Of a stretch of DNA of 36,363 nucleotides, positions 24,773 through 32,649 are shown one piece after another (within the stretch, counting starts at the first letter, position 1; every line of letters starts with the position of its first letter). The DNA lies in the NCBI GenBank assembly GCA_018371855.1, contig JAHAKD010000010.1:1-36363 (forward strand), written 5' to 3'. Origin of the DNA: Clostridium sp. (lineage in GTDB: Bacteria; Bacillota; Clostridia; TANB77; CAG-508). The position numbers were made by a program, and so were the translations under genes. Under the pieces are notes generated by a model. It worked only from the letters and a program-made list of their open reading frames with translations. It was not told where the DNA came from and did not search any database.

Positions 24773-25330
24773 TTAATTATACATATTCATTGCTTTGTCT
24801 ATTCCATAAGTTATAATATCACATACAGCATCTGCTGCTTTTTTAGTTGATTCGTTTAATATATCATGCTCTTCACCCTGTAGTTTTTGAAGTACATACC
24901 CTATCATCATTTCCTTAAACATTGGTTTTCCAATTCCTACTCTAATTCGTGGGAAGTCCTCTGTTTGTAATTCTTTTACAACAGATTTCATTCCATTGTG
25001 AGTGCCTGGCCCACCCTTTTTTCTAATTTTAATTTTGCCAACATCTACGTCTATGTCATCATATATAACTATTATATTTTCTGATGGAATTTTGTAAAAA
25101 TCCTTGTATTTTATAATAGCCTCTCCACTTAAATTCATATATGTTTGAGGTTTTAATAAAATTACTTTTTCATTATTTATTATTCCATCACCATATAAAG
25201 CTTTAAATTTCTCTTTAGTAACAGTTATATTAAGTTTCTGGCTTAAATGGTTTATTGTATCAAATCCCATATTATGCCTTGTGTTTGAATATTCCTCTTC
25301 TGGATTTCCCAATCCTACAATTAAATACAT
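24773..25330 (-). CDS. pth: Peptidyl-tRNA hydrolase
   Basis: 185 residues, the usual size. It releases peptides from peptidyl-tRNA that has dropped off ribosomes. Family motifs: VGLGNPEEEYSNTRHNMGF with the catalytic His near 19, LLKPQTYMNLSGEA with the tRNA-binding Asn, IVIYDDIDVDVGKI with the catalytic Asp, and KKGGPGTHNGMKSV, then FPRIRVGIGKP. AAGGAGG stands close before the ATG, and the gene begins 12 bases after the vanW-like stop, so the two are in one operon. Confidence 0.97.
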   Translation of the reverse strand: MYLIVGLGNPEEEYSNTRHNMGFDTINHLSQKLNITVTKEKFKALYGDGIINNEKVILLKPQTYMNLSGEAIIKYKDFYKIPSENIIVIYDDIDVDVGKIKIRKKGGPGTHNGMKSVVKELQTEDFPRIRVGIGKPMFKEMMIGYVLQKLQGEEHDILNESTKKAADAVCDIITYGIDKAMNMYN

Positions 25331-25342
25331 CTTGTCCTCCTT

Positions 25343-26827
25343 TTAATGTCTTTTATATGTATCTTTATTTATTCTTTCTGAACTTATTACTTGTCCATTT
25401 TGTCTTACTGTTTTATATGTTTCTGATTTTATACTTGTAGCTGTAGTTTGGGTAACTCTTGATGTAATCTCTACATCGTAATCTGGATTCTCTTTTAAAC
25501 CATAAATCTCACATTTTGCTACTCCACCACTTACAGTACATAAAATTTTTACTGGATAATTTCTTGTATTTTTAAATCTAAAGTCTATTGATCCATATAC
25601 AACTGTTGCATCTCTACCAGCAGATGCATATGATGGTACAAATTGATGGTTTCTTCTTTCTACTATTTCTAAGTTTGAATATAACACAGCATTGTATAAT
25701 GTTGTAGATATTTGGCATATACCTCCACCAAGACCATCAACAACCTCACCATTCTGATACATAGCTGCTTCTTTATATCCTGCAGCTATAGTTCTCTCTC
25801 CAACAACAGTATTATATGAAAATGTTTCCCCTGGCATTAATACTGTTCCATTTATTTTTTCTGCTGCTAATCTTAAATTTGTTGTTCTATCTGTATCTCT
25901 TGCATTATAATTTGTAGAAAATTTTGCAAGTAAATCAGGAAACGCTTCTGTTCCAATCATATTTGTTGTTACACTTGGTGCAGTATATTTTAATGGAATT
26001 TCATATTCATCTTTAACTTCATTTAACATAGCATTTGCTTCGTCAACAGATATATTAAAATCTACACCATTTTCATGTGGATATACCACGTATGGATTTG
26101 TTGTATAATAAGCATTAACGGGTTCTTTGTATATCTCGTTATGAATTTTATCTATATCTATTGCATCAGGGTCTTTTGCAACTGTTACAAGTTCTATTTT
26201 ACTACTTGCATATGTTAAATCCTGAATTTTATTTTTTATATTTTCTATAGATGGTGTTACATCTACTACATTACCAGATTTTCCTCTAGTAATAATTAAT
26301 TTATTTCCTTCTACATAATAACTACTTTGTACAACAGTATCTGGTAATTTCGTTGATATATCATTAAGAATAGAAGTACATTGTTCTGTATTTACTGTAA
26401 CATTAAGATCTAAATTATTAATAGAAACTAAATTTTTTATTATTGTCCCCATATTCTTAAAAATATTGCTATCTCTTCCAATGTTATATGCTCTATTTAC
26501 TGCTTCTTCTATATTTAAGTTTGTCCCTAAATCTTCTAAGTTTAATTGAGTTTCGTATTCACCATGAACTACTGTTAAATTGTTTGGTAATACATTATTA
26601 AACTCGTTAGTTACTTTTTCTATTGCTTGTTCCTTTGTTAAGCCAGCTACTTCAACACCTTTTATATAAATACCAGTTATAATTTTATCACTTGAAGATA
26701 TATATAGTGTTATCCCTAAAAATAAGATAAAAAAGATTACTATGAAACTTATAAAAACTATTCCTAAAACTGTTCCTACTTTTAAATTTTCTTTATTTTC
26801 TACTATTTTTAAATCTGTTGTTTCCAA
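25343..26827 (-). CDS. VanW-family cell-wall protein with peptidoglycan-binding domains
   Basis: 494 residues. A short cytoplasmic tail and one membrane helix (about 21-46: VGTVLGIVFISFIVIFFILF) anchor an extracellular part. That part has two PG_binding_4-type repeats (GVEVAGLTKEQAIEKV and later NGVDFNISVDEANAML), then the VanW domain (NTVVGERTIAAGYKEA, DGLGGGICQISTTLYNA, ERRNHQFVPSYASAGRDATV). The tail resembles part of a G5 domain. The function of VanW proteins is not settled; a wall-associated role is likely. The start is TTG at 26827, with AAAGGAG six bases upstream. It is the first gene of the operon, behind the promoter at 26864-26892. Confidence 0.9.
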   Translation of the reverse strand: METTDLKIVENKENLKVGTVLGIVFISFIVIFFILFLGITLYISSSDKIITGIYIKGVEVAGLTKEQAIEKVTNEFNNVLPNNLTVVHGEYETQLNLEDLGTNLNIEEAVNRAYNIGRDSNIFKNMGTIIKNLVSINNLDLNVTVNTEQCTSILNDISTKLPDTVVQSSYYVEGNKLIITRGKSGNVVDVTPSIENIKNKIQDLTYASSKIELVTVAKDPDAIDIDKIHNEIYKEPVNAYYTTNPYVVYPHENGVDFNISVDEANAMLNEVKDEYEIPLKYTAPSVTTNMIGTEAFPDLLAKFSTNYNARDTDRTTNLRLAAEKINGTVLMPGETFSYNTVVGERTIAAGYKEAAMYQNGEVVDGLGGGICQISTTLYNAVLYSNLEIVERRNHQFVPSYASAGRDATVVYGSIDFRFKNTRNYPVKILCTVSGGVAKCEIYGLKENPDYDVEITSRVTQTTATSIKSETYKTVRQNGQVISSERINKDTYKRH

Positions 26828-26863
26828 TTTTTTCTCCTTTGATAATATATAAAATGCACATAT

Positions 26864-26892
26864 ATTATACTATATTTCGACTATATATACAA
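26864..26892 (-). promoter_or_regulatory. Promoter of the vanW-pth-rng-rimO operon
   Basis: On the minus strand, TTGTAT (26892-26887), 17-nt spacer, TATAAT (26869-26864). Confidence 0.7.
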
Positions 26893-26914
26893 TTATAATT
26901 TATAGTTTTTAAAG

Positions 26915-26944
26915 TACAAAAAAGGAGTAGTTTTACTACCCCTT
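26915..26944 (-). terminator. Terminator of the TraG operon
   Basis: On the minus strand, AAGGGGTAG, loop TAAAA, CTACTCCTT then a T run. It starts 10 bases after the stop. Confidence 0.8.
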
Positions 26945-26954
26945 AATAGTTATT

Positions 26955-28520
26955 TTAATCATCATCTGTTCCAAATAACTCGTCAAATTTTGCTTCCAAC
27001 GCTTTTTCCAAATCTATATTATTTACTTCTTCATTATTATCCTCTAATGGAATTTCCATTGGCTTAGACTTTGGCTTTGTAAAATCTGCAGTATTTGTAT
27101 TTTGAGCTCCTCCACCATTTGTACTACCTGTTGCCACATTAGCAGTCTCCTTTTTAGGAGTACTTGGTTCATCATCAGCAAACAAGTCGTCTAAAGATTC
27201 TACTTTTAGATCCTGAGTTTTTGTTTCTGAATTTGATGAATATGGATTTGCAGGATTAAATACTCTCCATTCTCCTCTTTCTCCTACTTCTGCATCATTA
27301 TGGCTTATTTCTAATCTAGCCATTTCCCTACCCATTGGTTTTCTGAAGTAGTAGAATTTATTCGCTTTGATTGGTCTTACACCTTTAACAAATATTATAC
27401 ACATGTCATTGTCAAATCTTCTTAACTCATCTGGTGTAAGTAATGCTCTACCCATTATTTGGTCAGAATCACTTGAACCAGATTTCCAACCACCTTTATC
27501 ACGGTTTGTAGAATGGTTGTCTCTTGAAATTGTTTTTTCTCCTAATGCTTTAGAGAAATATTCCAATGTTTTTGTAGAGTTACTTCCTAAGAATACGTGT
27601 GTATCACAGTTACCAATTATAGTTTCATATGATTTTTCATAAACAGCCTCTAATTGGTCTAAATTTTGTAAGATAACACTAAATGAGATTCCTCTACTTC
27701 TTGATGTAGATATCTTTTTATCAAAGTCCGGTATTTGACCAATGTTTGCAAACTCATCTAGTATGAAGAATGTTTTTTCTGGTAATTTACCACCAGCTTT
27801 ATCTGCATAATCATATAATTGTTGAATCATCTGTGAGAAGAAAATTGTAAGTAAGAAATTATAAGTTGTATGCGTATCTGAAGAAACTACATATACAGCT
27901 GTTTTTTCTTGTCCAATTTCTTCAAAATTTATTGTATCTGATGATGTTAGATCTGCTATATCTTTACTATCAAATTTACCTAATCTAGATTGTAATGTAC
28001 TTAAAATAGAACCTCTTGTTTTTTCTGGTGCTATTTCGATTGATTTATAGTTTTTTCTTGCTGGGTGTGTATAGTCTAATTGATTTATTAAATCACCTAA
28101 CAAACTTGTACCACCACTATCATTTGCAGCCCTTACAAGTTCTGCACAGCTTGCTAAGTTTTGCTCTTCTGGTGGTCTAGTTGATATTAAATACCAAATT
28201 AAAGCTTTTAATAAGATTTCTGCCATATCATCCCAGAACGGGTCTGATGCTTTTTCACCACTTTGTCCTTTAACAATGGTATTTGCAATAATATCAACAT
28301 CTATTTCATTTCTTATATGTGCTAATGGGTTATACCCATCACTACACTCTGGATTAACTAAGTTTAATACTCTAACTTTATATCCTTTAGATTTTAAGTA
28401 TCCTGCTGTTCTATCGTATAATTCACCTTTTGGATCTGTAAATATGTATGAACCTAAGCATTGGTATGCATTTGGTATAGAATATGATGCAGATTTACCA
28501 GAACCTGATCCGTCCAACAA
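26955..28520 (-). CDS. TraG/VirD4-type coupling ATPase, main part (frameshifted)
   Basis: Encodes the ATPase body of a type IV coupling protein: SGSGKSASYSIPNAYQ (Walker A), FTDPKGELYD, DPFWDDMAEILLKALIWYL, FFILDEFANIGQIPDFDKK (Walker B), SRSRGISFSVILQNLDQL and a variable acidic, Asn-rich C-terminal tail. Such proteins link DNA or protein substrates to a membrane channel. The apparent TTG start at 28520 has no ribosome site and lies within the Walker A region. The N-terminal part is in another frame at 28495-28989. Deleting one base at 28512 joins them into VVGGSGSGKS and gives a 677-residue protein (2,034 nt), a normal T4CP size. Either a one-base error or a recent mutation explains this. 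Confidence 0.85.
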   Translation of the reverse strand: MLDGSGSGKSASYSIPNAYQCLGSYIFTDPKGELYDRTAGYLKSKGYKVRVLNLVNPECSDGYNPLAHIRNEIDVDIIANTIVKGQSGEKASDPFWDDMAEILLKALIWYLISTRPPEEQNLASCAELVRAANDSGGTSLLGDLINQLDYTHPARKNYKSIEIAPEKTRGSILSTLQSRLGKFDSKDIADLTSSDTINFEEIGQEKTAVYVVSSDTHTTYNFLLTIFFSQMIQQLYDYADKAGGKLPEKTFFILDEFANIGQIPDFDKKISTSRSRGISFSVILQNLDQLEAVYEKSYETIIGNCDTHVFLGSNSTKTLEYFSKALGEKTISRDNHSTNRDKGGWKSGSSDSDQIMGRALLTPDELRRFDNDMCIIFVKGVRPIKANKFYYFRKPMGREMARLEISHNDAEVGERGEWRVFNPANPYSSNSETKTQDLKVESLDDLFADDEPSTPKKETANVATGSTNGGGAQNTNTADFTKPKSKPMEIPLEDNNEEVNNIDLEKALEAKFDELFGTDDD

Positions 28521-28989
28521 CTAGCACATTTATGTTTCCCATTTTATTTAATGGTAGATAGTTGTTTTCTGCTAAAATAATTCCGCTTTTTTTACTTAAA
28601 ACTTTATATTGTTCCCCATGTTCTGCCCATCCACTAGAACCATGTTCTATATCGGTATATTCATTTTTAGGTTTTGCCTTTAACATTCCAACTACTACAG
28701 CTGCTAAATAAAATATTGTGAAATATAATATACTTGTTCCAAATGTTCCTATATATCCTTCTGAGAAAACAAGTCCAAAACTAGAAAAAGGGCTAGTGAT
28801 ATATTTCCCTAATTGTTCCAAAAAAATTTCGAAATTAAATGCTCCTGATTGTACTGCCTCTGTAATAGAAGCAGAAAATGGAGCAACTCCTAGGATTATA
28901 ATTACTAACCATAATATTACAAATATTATTAATCTCTTTCTTACATTTTGTAACATACCATTTAACTTAAAATTTACTTCTACTTTCAT
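28495..28989 (-). CDS. TraG/VirD4-type coupling ATPase, N-terminal membrane part (frameshifted)
   Basis: The 164-residue frame holds two membrane segments (LIIFVILWLVIIILGVAPFS and TSILYFTIFYLAAVVVGMLK) and the conserved linker HGSSGWAEHGEQYKVLSKKSG, then LPLNKMGNINVLVVG. It then runs into RIRFW and a stop instead of the GSGSGKS that continues in the next frame. AGGGATG six bases upstream supports the ATG at 28989. It is the natural 5' end of the gene at 26955-28520. It lies 26 bases after the 110-aa gene, in one operon. Confidence 0.85.
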   Translation of the reverse strand: MKVEVNFKLNGMLQNVRKRLIIFVILWLVIIILGVAPFSASITEAVQSGAFNFEIFLEQLGKYITSPFSSFGLVFSEGYIGTFGTSILYFTIFYLAAVVVGMLKAKPKNEYTDIEHGSSGWAEHGEQYKVLSKKSGIILAENNYLPLNKMGNINVLVVGRIRFW

Positions 28990-29015
28990 TTATTTCATCC
29001 CTATCTTTTGTGATA

Positions 29016-29348
29016 TTATCTTGAAGCACCATCAGTTTTAGTTTCATTGGTTTTAACTGCAATTCTTTGTCTTGTTACACTTCTTCCTCTTGCAATTCTT
29101 GCTTCTGCAACATCTTTTGTAGATACTCTACATCCTTGTTTTTTTAGTTTTTCTGCATTTGATGCAAGTTGTTTTGCTTCTGCTGCATTTTCTGGTGCTA
29201 CGATTTTATTTTTTACCACTTCTCCTAATAATAAAGGAGCATCTTTTACATTGTCTGTAGTAATACATGCAAAAGTAAGCACCTTCGCTTCATCCTCGAA
29301 TACTAGTGAATTACAAGATTTTTCAGATAAATTATCTGCTTTGTTCAT
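29016..29348 (-). CDS. Hypothetical protein (110 aa), middle gene of the TraG operon
   Basis: I do not recognise it. It has an N-terminal half of mixed beta character (NSLVFEDEAKVLTFACITTD, DAPLLLGEVVKNKIV), a helical Lys/Ala-rich middle (AEAKQLASNAEKLKKQGCRV) and a basic tail (RIARGRSVTRQRIAVK). It has no membrane segment. A strong GGAGAGGGGAG ribosome site precedes the ATG. It starts 17 bases after the 173-aa gene and ends 26 bases before the TraG gene. The conserved-looking placement suggests it works with the ATPase, perhaps as an adaptor; this is context only. Confidence 0.78.
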   Translation of the reverse strand: MNKADNLSEKSCNSLVFEDEAKVLTFACITTDNVKDAPLLLGEVVKNKIVAPENAAEAKQLASNAEKLKKQGCRVSTKDVAEARIARGRSVTRQRIAVKTNETKTDGASR

Positions 29349-29365
29349 TAGAACTCCCCTCTCCT

Positions 29366-29887
29366 TTAATCTTTTTTATCTTTAATTTCGAAAGCAAAAT
29401 AAGGTTTATTTGCTTTTAATTTACATTTACCTCTAACTTCGTTAGCCTCTTCATCAAAATATACCATAGGCTTTACTTCTTCTGTAGTTTCTGGGTCTAT
29501 GATTGAAATTTGTCTTTTAAAACTTGGTGTGTACTTAAATTCTTTATATTCTTTTTCTGTGTCTGAATAAAGAGTATTAAATTTTAAAGGCATTGGCTTT
29601 TTAGATATAGTTATCTTGTCGCCTTGTAATATTGCCATATTTATTACTACTCTATCTTTACCAAAAGATAATATAACAAGTTCGTCTTTGTTTTCAGAAG
29701 GATCATCTATATAAAATGTTTTCTTTTTCTTATCACCATACATTTCCTCTGTATAATCTAATCTTGTTACTGTATATTTTGGTGCTTTCGCTAAATCTTC
29801 TTTTAATGTTTCATTTATTTGATATACTACTGTATTTACGTTATTTGGATCCATTATACTAAAATGTTTTCCTTCCCAAACGTACAT
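29366..29887 (-). CDS. Hypothetical protein (173 aa), first gene of the TraG operon
   Basis: No recognised family. The sequence starts MYVWEGKHFSIMDPNNVNTV and is beta-rich and charged throughout (YTVTRLDYTEEMYGDKKKKT, DELVILSFGKDRVVINMA), ending KANKPYFAFEIKDKKD. It has no signal peptide, membrane helix or cysteine pattern. A frame start at 29926 exists, but GGGGTG seven bases before the ATG at 29887 marks the likely start. A consensus promoter lies upstream. As the leading gene before the 110-aa gene and TraG, it may act in the same process. Confidence 0.78.
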   Translation of the reverse strand: MYVWEGKHFSIMDPNNVNTVVYQINETLKEDLAKAPKYTVTRLDYTEEMYGDKKKKTFYIDDPSENKDELVILSFGKDRVVINMAILQGDKITISKKPMPLKFNTLYSDTEKEYKEFKYTPSFKRQISIIDPETTEEVKPMVYFDEEANEVRGKCKLKANKPYFAFEIKDKKD

Positions 29888-29924
29888 ATTTATACACCCC
29901 ACACTTCTACGATTTTCTATATAC

Positions 29925-29985
29925 ATAGTTTGTCTTTTGTAACACTACTATGTTTAATTATACCTAATTTGTAAGTTTTTGTCAA
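29925..29985 (-). promoter_or_regulatory. Promoter of the TraG operon with a dyad near the transcription start
   Basis: On the minus strand, TTGACA (29985-29980), 17-nt spacer, TATAAT (29962-29957): full consensus. Just downstream, CATAGT and ACTATG form an inverted repeat around 17 bases (29953-29925), a possible operator. The -35 is 19 bases past the stop of the DnaJ-like gene. Confidence 0.8.
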
Positions 29986-30003
29986 CCATTTTAAGTTATT
30001 ATG

Positions 30004-30906
30004 TTAATTTACTCTTTTTCTTGGATTAAAGTTAGATATTTGTTCTAATTCCTTATATAACTTTTCTTCCTCTGTTGTTAGTTCTTTTGGTACTATTATT
30101 TTTACTTCAGCTATTAGGTCTCCTCTTCCACCTTTACCATCTTTATATCCTTTTCCTTGAATTCTGACTTTTTCGCCACTTTCAATTCCTTTTGGTACAT
30201 AAACAGAAGCGGTATCATCTATAGTAGCTATAGTAGCTCTTGTGCCCAAGGCAGCTTCCCATGGGGTTAATCGTAGGTCTGTGTATAAATCAATTCCTTC
30301 TAATTTAAACCTTTTACTATTTTGAATATTTACTTTTATAAATAAATCTCCGTTTTTACCACCATTTAATCCAGCTTTTCCTTGGCCAATCAATCTGATC
30401 TTTTCTTGATTCCTAATTCCCGCTGGGACTTTTACAACAAAAGTCTTCATTTTTCCTTTTAGAGTCCTAAGAGAAATCTTTTTTTCTGTTCCATAATATG
30501 TTTCTTCTATTGACATATTAATTTCTGTTTCTACATTCTCTCCCCTTATAGGAATTTTTTTCTTTACTTTATTGTCGGTTCTTTCCTCTTCACCAACAAT
30601 ATTTCCAAAAAACATTGTGAAAAATTCGGAAAATTTTGAACCATTCTTTCTTTGGCTCTCTTCATACTTCTTCTTTTTTCCCACGTTATTATTCCATATT
30701 CTGTCATACTTTCGTTTAGAAGTAGAGTTTGATAACACCCTATATGCTTCATTTATATCTTTAAATCGTTCTTCTGCAAATTGATCATCTATATTAATAT
30801 CTGGATGATACTTCTTTGCAGCTTCCCTATATGCAACTTTTAGTTCTTGAGGAGTTATCTTACTTGATTCTAAATTTAGTATTTTGTAATAATCTTTGAA
30901 AATCAT
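30004..30906 (-). CDS. DnaJ-like co-chaperone without zinc fingers (CbpA type)
   Basis: 300 residues. The J domain (about 1-70) includes the HPD motif in KKYHPDINID. A short linker rich in Lys and Phe (KFSEFFTMFFGN) replaces the usual Gly/Phe region. Two C-terminal client-binding domains follow (INMSIEETYYGTEKKI, FVVKVPAGIRNQEKIRLIGQG, then YTDLRLTPWEAALG, GKGYKDGKGGRGDLI). No CxxCxGxG repeats are present, so it is CbpA-like rather than true DnaJ. It stimulates Hsp70 ATPase. GGAGGA lies 6 nt before the ATG, and a TG-extended -10 (30936-30944) suggests its own promoter besides read-through from yqeK. Confidence 0.92.
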   Translation of the reverse strand: MIFKDYYKILNLESSKITPQELKVAYREAAKKYHPDINIDDQFAEERFKDINEAYRVLSNSTSKRKYDRIWNNNVGKKKKYEESQRKNGSKFSEFFTMFFGNIVGEEERTDNKVKKKIPIRGENVETEINMSIEETYYGTEKKISLRTLKGKMKTFVVKVPAGIRNQEKIRLIGQGKAGLNGGKNGDLFIKVNIQNSKRFKLEGIDLYTDLRLTPWEAALGTRATIATIDDTASVYVPKGIESGEKVRIQGKGYKDGKGGRGDLIAEVKIIVPKELTTEEEKLYKELEQISNFNPRKRVN

Positions 30907-30935
30907 TTAACATCCTCCACATTCATGGTGCCAAC

Positions 30936-30944
30936 ATTATATCA
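30936..30944 (-). promoter_or_regulatory. Extended -10 promoter of the DnaJ-like gene
   Basis: On the minus strand, TGATATAAT (30944-30936). A weak TTTAAA lies 17 bases further up. There is no CIRCE element. Confidence 0.5.
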
Positions 30945-30972
30945 TATAAAAATGCATTTTTAAATAGTTTTT

Positions 30973-31557
30973 TTAATTTTTGCACATTTTACTATCTTTT
31001 AACAGCAAATCATTTCTAGCATTTATTGTTTCTGGATGAATTAACCCTTCATTTTTTACATTATATGTAATCAATTCATTCATTAAAAATATAAGAGCTT
31101 CATCAATATTTTGTGTAGATAATTCCCTACTTTTTTCTAAATTGAACCTTGTCCCTTTTCTATTTTCCTCGGTCTTATCTGCTACATATATAATCTTTTC
31201 TAGCATACTCATATTTTTTCTTCCTGTTGTATGCCACTTTATGGCATTTACCATATCTTCTGTAAAGCCATATTTTTTAGTTGCAATATCAGCTCCTATC
31301 TTTCCATGTAAAAGCGATGGTTTTACAGTTTCTATTTCATCTATCTTTATATTATTAGTCTTTACATATTCTAGCATCTCTTCTTCAGTCATTTCTTTAG
31401 CTATATCATGTGCTATTCCTACCTTTTTAGCAATCTCTTCTTGTACACCATATATTTTAGCAAGCTCTACAGCTTTTTTCGCAACACCCAAAGAATGTGT
31501 AAAACGATATTCTGATAAAGCTGATTTTACATCATTTTCTATTTCTTCGTATTCCAT
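30973..31557 (-). CDS. yqeK: YqeK-type HD-domain hydrolase (symmetrical Ap4A hydrolase)
   Basis: 194 residues. The HD fold shows RFTHSLGVAKKA (first His), GIAHDIAKEM (HD), SLLHGKIGADIA and IKWHTTGRKNMSMLEKIIYVADKTEENR (the metal-binding His and Asp of the YqeK family). The family splits diadenosine tetraphosphate into two ADP. Family members usually lie beside nadD and rsfS; here neither is adjacent, and the gene instead follows ddl by 30 bases with AAGGAGG before its ATG. The position in a wall-synthesis operon is mildly unusual. Confidence 0.92.
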   Translation of the reverse strand: MEYEEIENDVKSALSEYRFTHSLGVAKKAVELAKIYGVQEEIAKKVGIAHDIAKEMTEEEMLEYVKTNNIKIDEIETVKPSLLHGKIGADIATKKYGFTEDMVNAIKWHTTGRKNMSMLEKIIYVADKTEENRKGTRFNLEKSRELSTQNIDEALIFLMNELITYNVKNEGLIHPETINARNDLLLKDSKMCKN

Positions 31558-31587
31558 ATGTTACCTCCTTGGTTGTTTTATTAAAAA

Positions 31588-32646
31588 TTATTTTTCTATT
31601 GCATATCTTATTAATCTGTCTAAAACATCTGAATATTCTATACCAATAGCATCAAATAACTTAATATACATACTATCCTCTGTAATATCTGGCATTGTAT
31701 TTATTTCGTTTACATATATTACATTTGTTCTTTCTTCTACAAAGAAATCCACTCTAGCTAAATCTTTTGCACCAATTGATTTAAATACTTTTATCGCTAT
31801 TTCTCTTAATTCATCTTCTAGTTTTGTTCCCAACATATTTAAAGGTATGATCGTTTTTGTTGCTGGATTTTGATACTTAGAATTATAATTATAAAATTCA
31901 TCTTTTATATCTATTTCTCCTGGATATGAAGTAATTACATTGTCGTTACCTAAAAGTGCTATTTCGATTTCTCTTCCTCTAATTTCTTTTTCTAAAATTA
32001 TTTTGTCATCATAAAAAAATGCACTTACTATACTTTTTCTAAGTTCTGATGAATTTGTTGCTTTATTAACTCCAATTGATGCTCCTGAGTTAGCCGGCTT
32101 AACAAAAACAGGATATTTCAATTTATCATATACTAATTCTAGCAATTCATCCATTGAAACTTCCTTTTCATTAAACTGATTATCTATGCTTACAATTCCA
32201 TCTTCGGTATTTTTTATGCAAAAGTATTTTGTTTGCATAATCCCCGCATCAGCTAAAATTGTTTTCATGTATAATTTATCCATAGCAACACTGGAAGATA
32301 ATATACCACAACCAACATATGGAATATCCACGAGATTCAACAAGCCTTGTATAGAGCCATCATTTCCACCTTTTCCACGCAATACTGGGAACACACAATC
32401 TAACCCCTTTAGAAATTCAATAATATTCTCTATACGCCTTAGATTAATTGGTTCTTCTCCTAATTTATAATTTGGCATAGTTTGTAAATCATCTAAAACC
32501 TCATACCAGTCTCCCTCTTTATCGATGTATATTGGTAACACTTCATATTTTAATTTATTTATATTCTTAGCTACTGAACAACCAGACACAATTGAAATAG
32601 AATGTTCAGTTGATTTTCCTCCAAAAATAACTCCTATTTTTAACAT
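31588..32646 (-). CDS. ddl: D-alanine--D-alanine ligase family protein
   Basis: 352 residues. The ATP-grasp ligase joins two D-Ala (or D-Ala and another D-residue) for peptidoglycan. Visible features are IFGGKSTEHSIS (catalytic Glu), FPVLRGKGGNDGSIQG, VGCGILSSSVAMDK, FVKPANSGASIGV and RVDFFVEERTNVIYVNEINTMPD (metal ligands). The stretch normally HGxxGEDG has Arg at position 90 for His and Asn at 95 for Glu, and the usual SS pair is AS. This could alter activity or the second substrate. It lies 3 bases after murF, so ligase and D-Ala-D-Ala adder are co-expressed. AAAGGAG precedes the ATG. Confidence 0.92.
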   Translation of the reverse strand: MLKIGVIFGGKSTEHSISIVSGCSVAKNINKLKYEVLPIYIDKEGDWYEVLDDLQTMPNYKLGEEPINLRRIENIIEFLKGLDCVFPVLRGKGGNDGSIQGLLNLVDIPYVGCGILSSSVAMDKLYMKTILADAGIMQTKYFCIKNTEDGIVSIDNQFNEKEVSMDELLELVYDKLKYPVFVKPANSGASIGVNKATNSSELRKSIVSAFFYDDKIILEKEIRGREIEIALLGNDNVITSYPGEIDIKDEFYNYNSKYQNPATKTIIPLNMLGTKLEDELREIAIKVFKSIGAKDLARVDFFVEERTNVIYVNEINTMPDITEDSMYIKLFDAIGIEYSDVLDRLIRYAIEK

Positions 32647-32649
32647 ATT

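Noticed and set aside
30930..30960. CIRCE/HrcA site before the DnaJ-like gene
   Set aside because: The TTAGCACTC-N9-GAGTGCTAA pattern is absent; only a GGTGCCAAC string is present.
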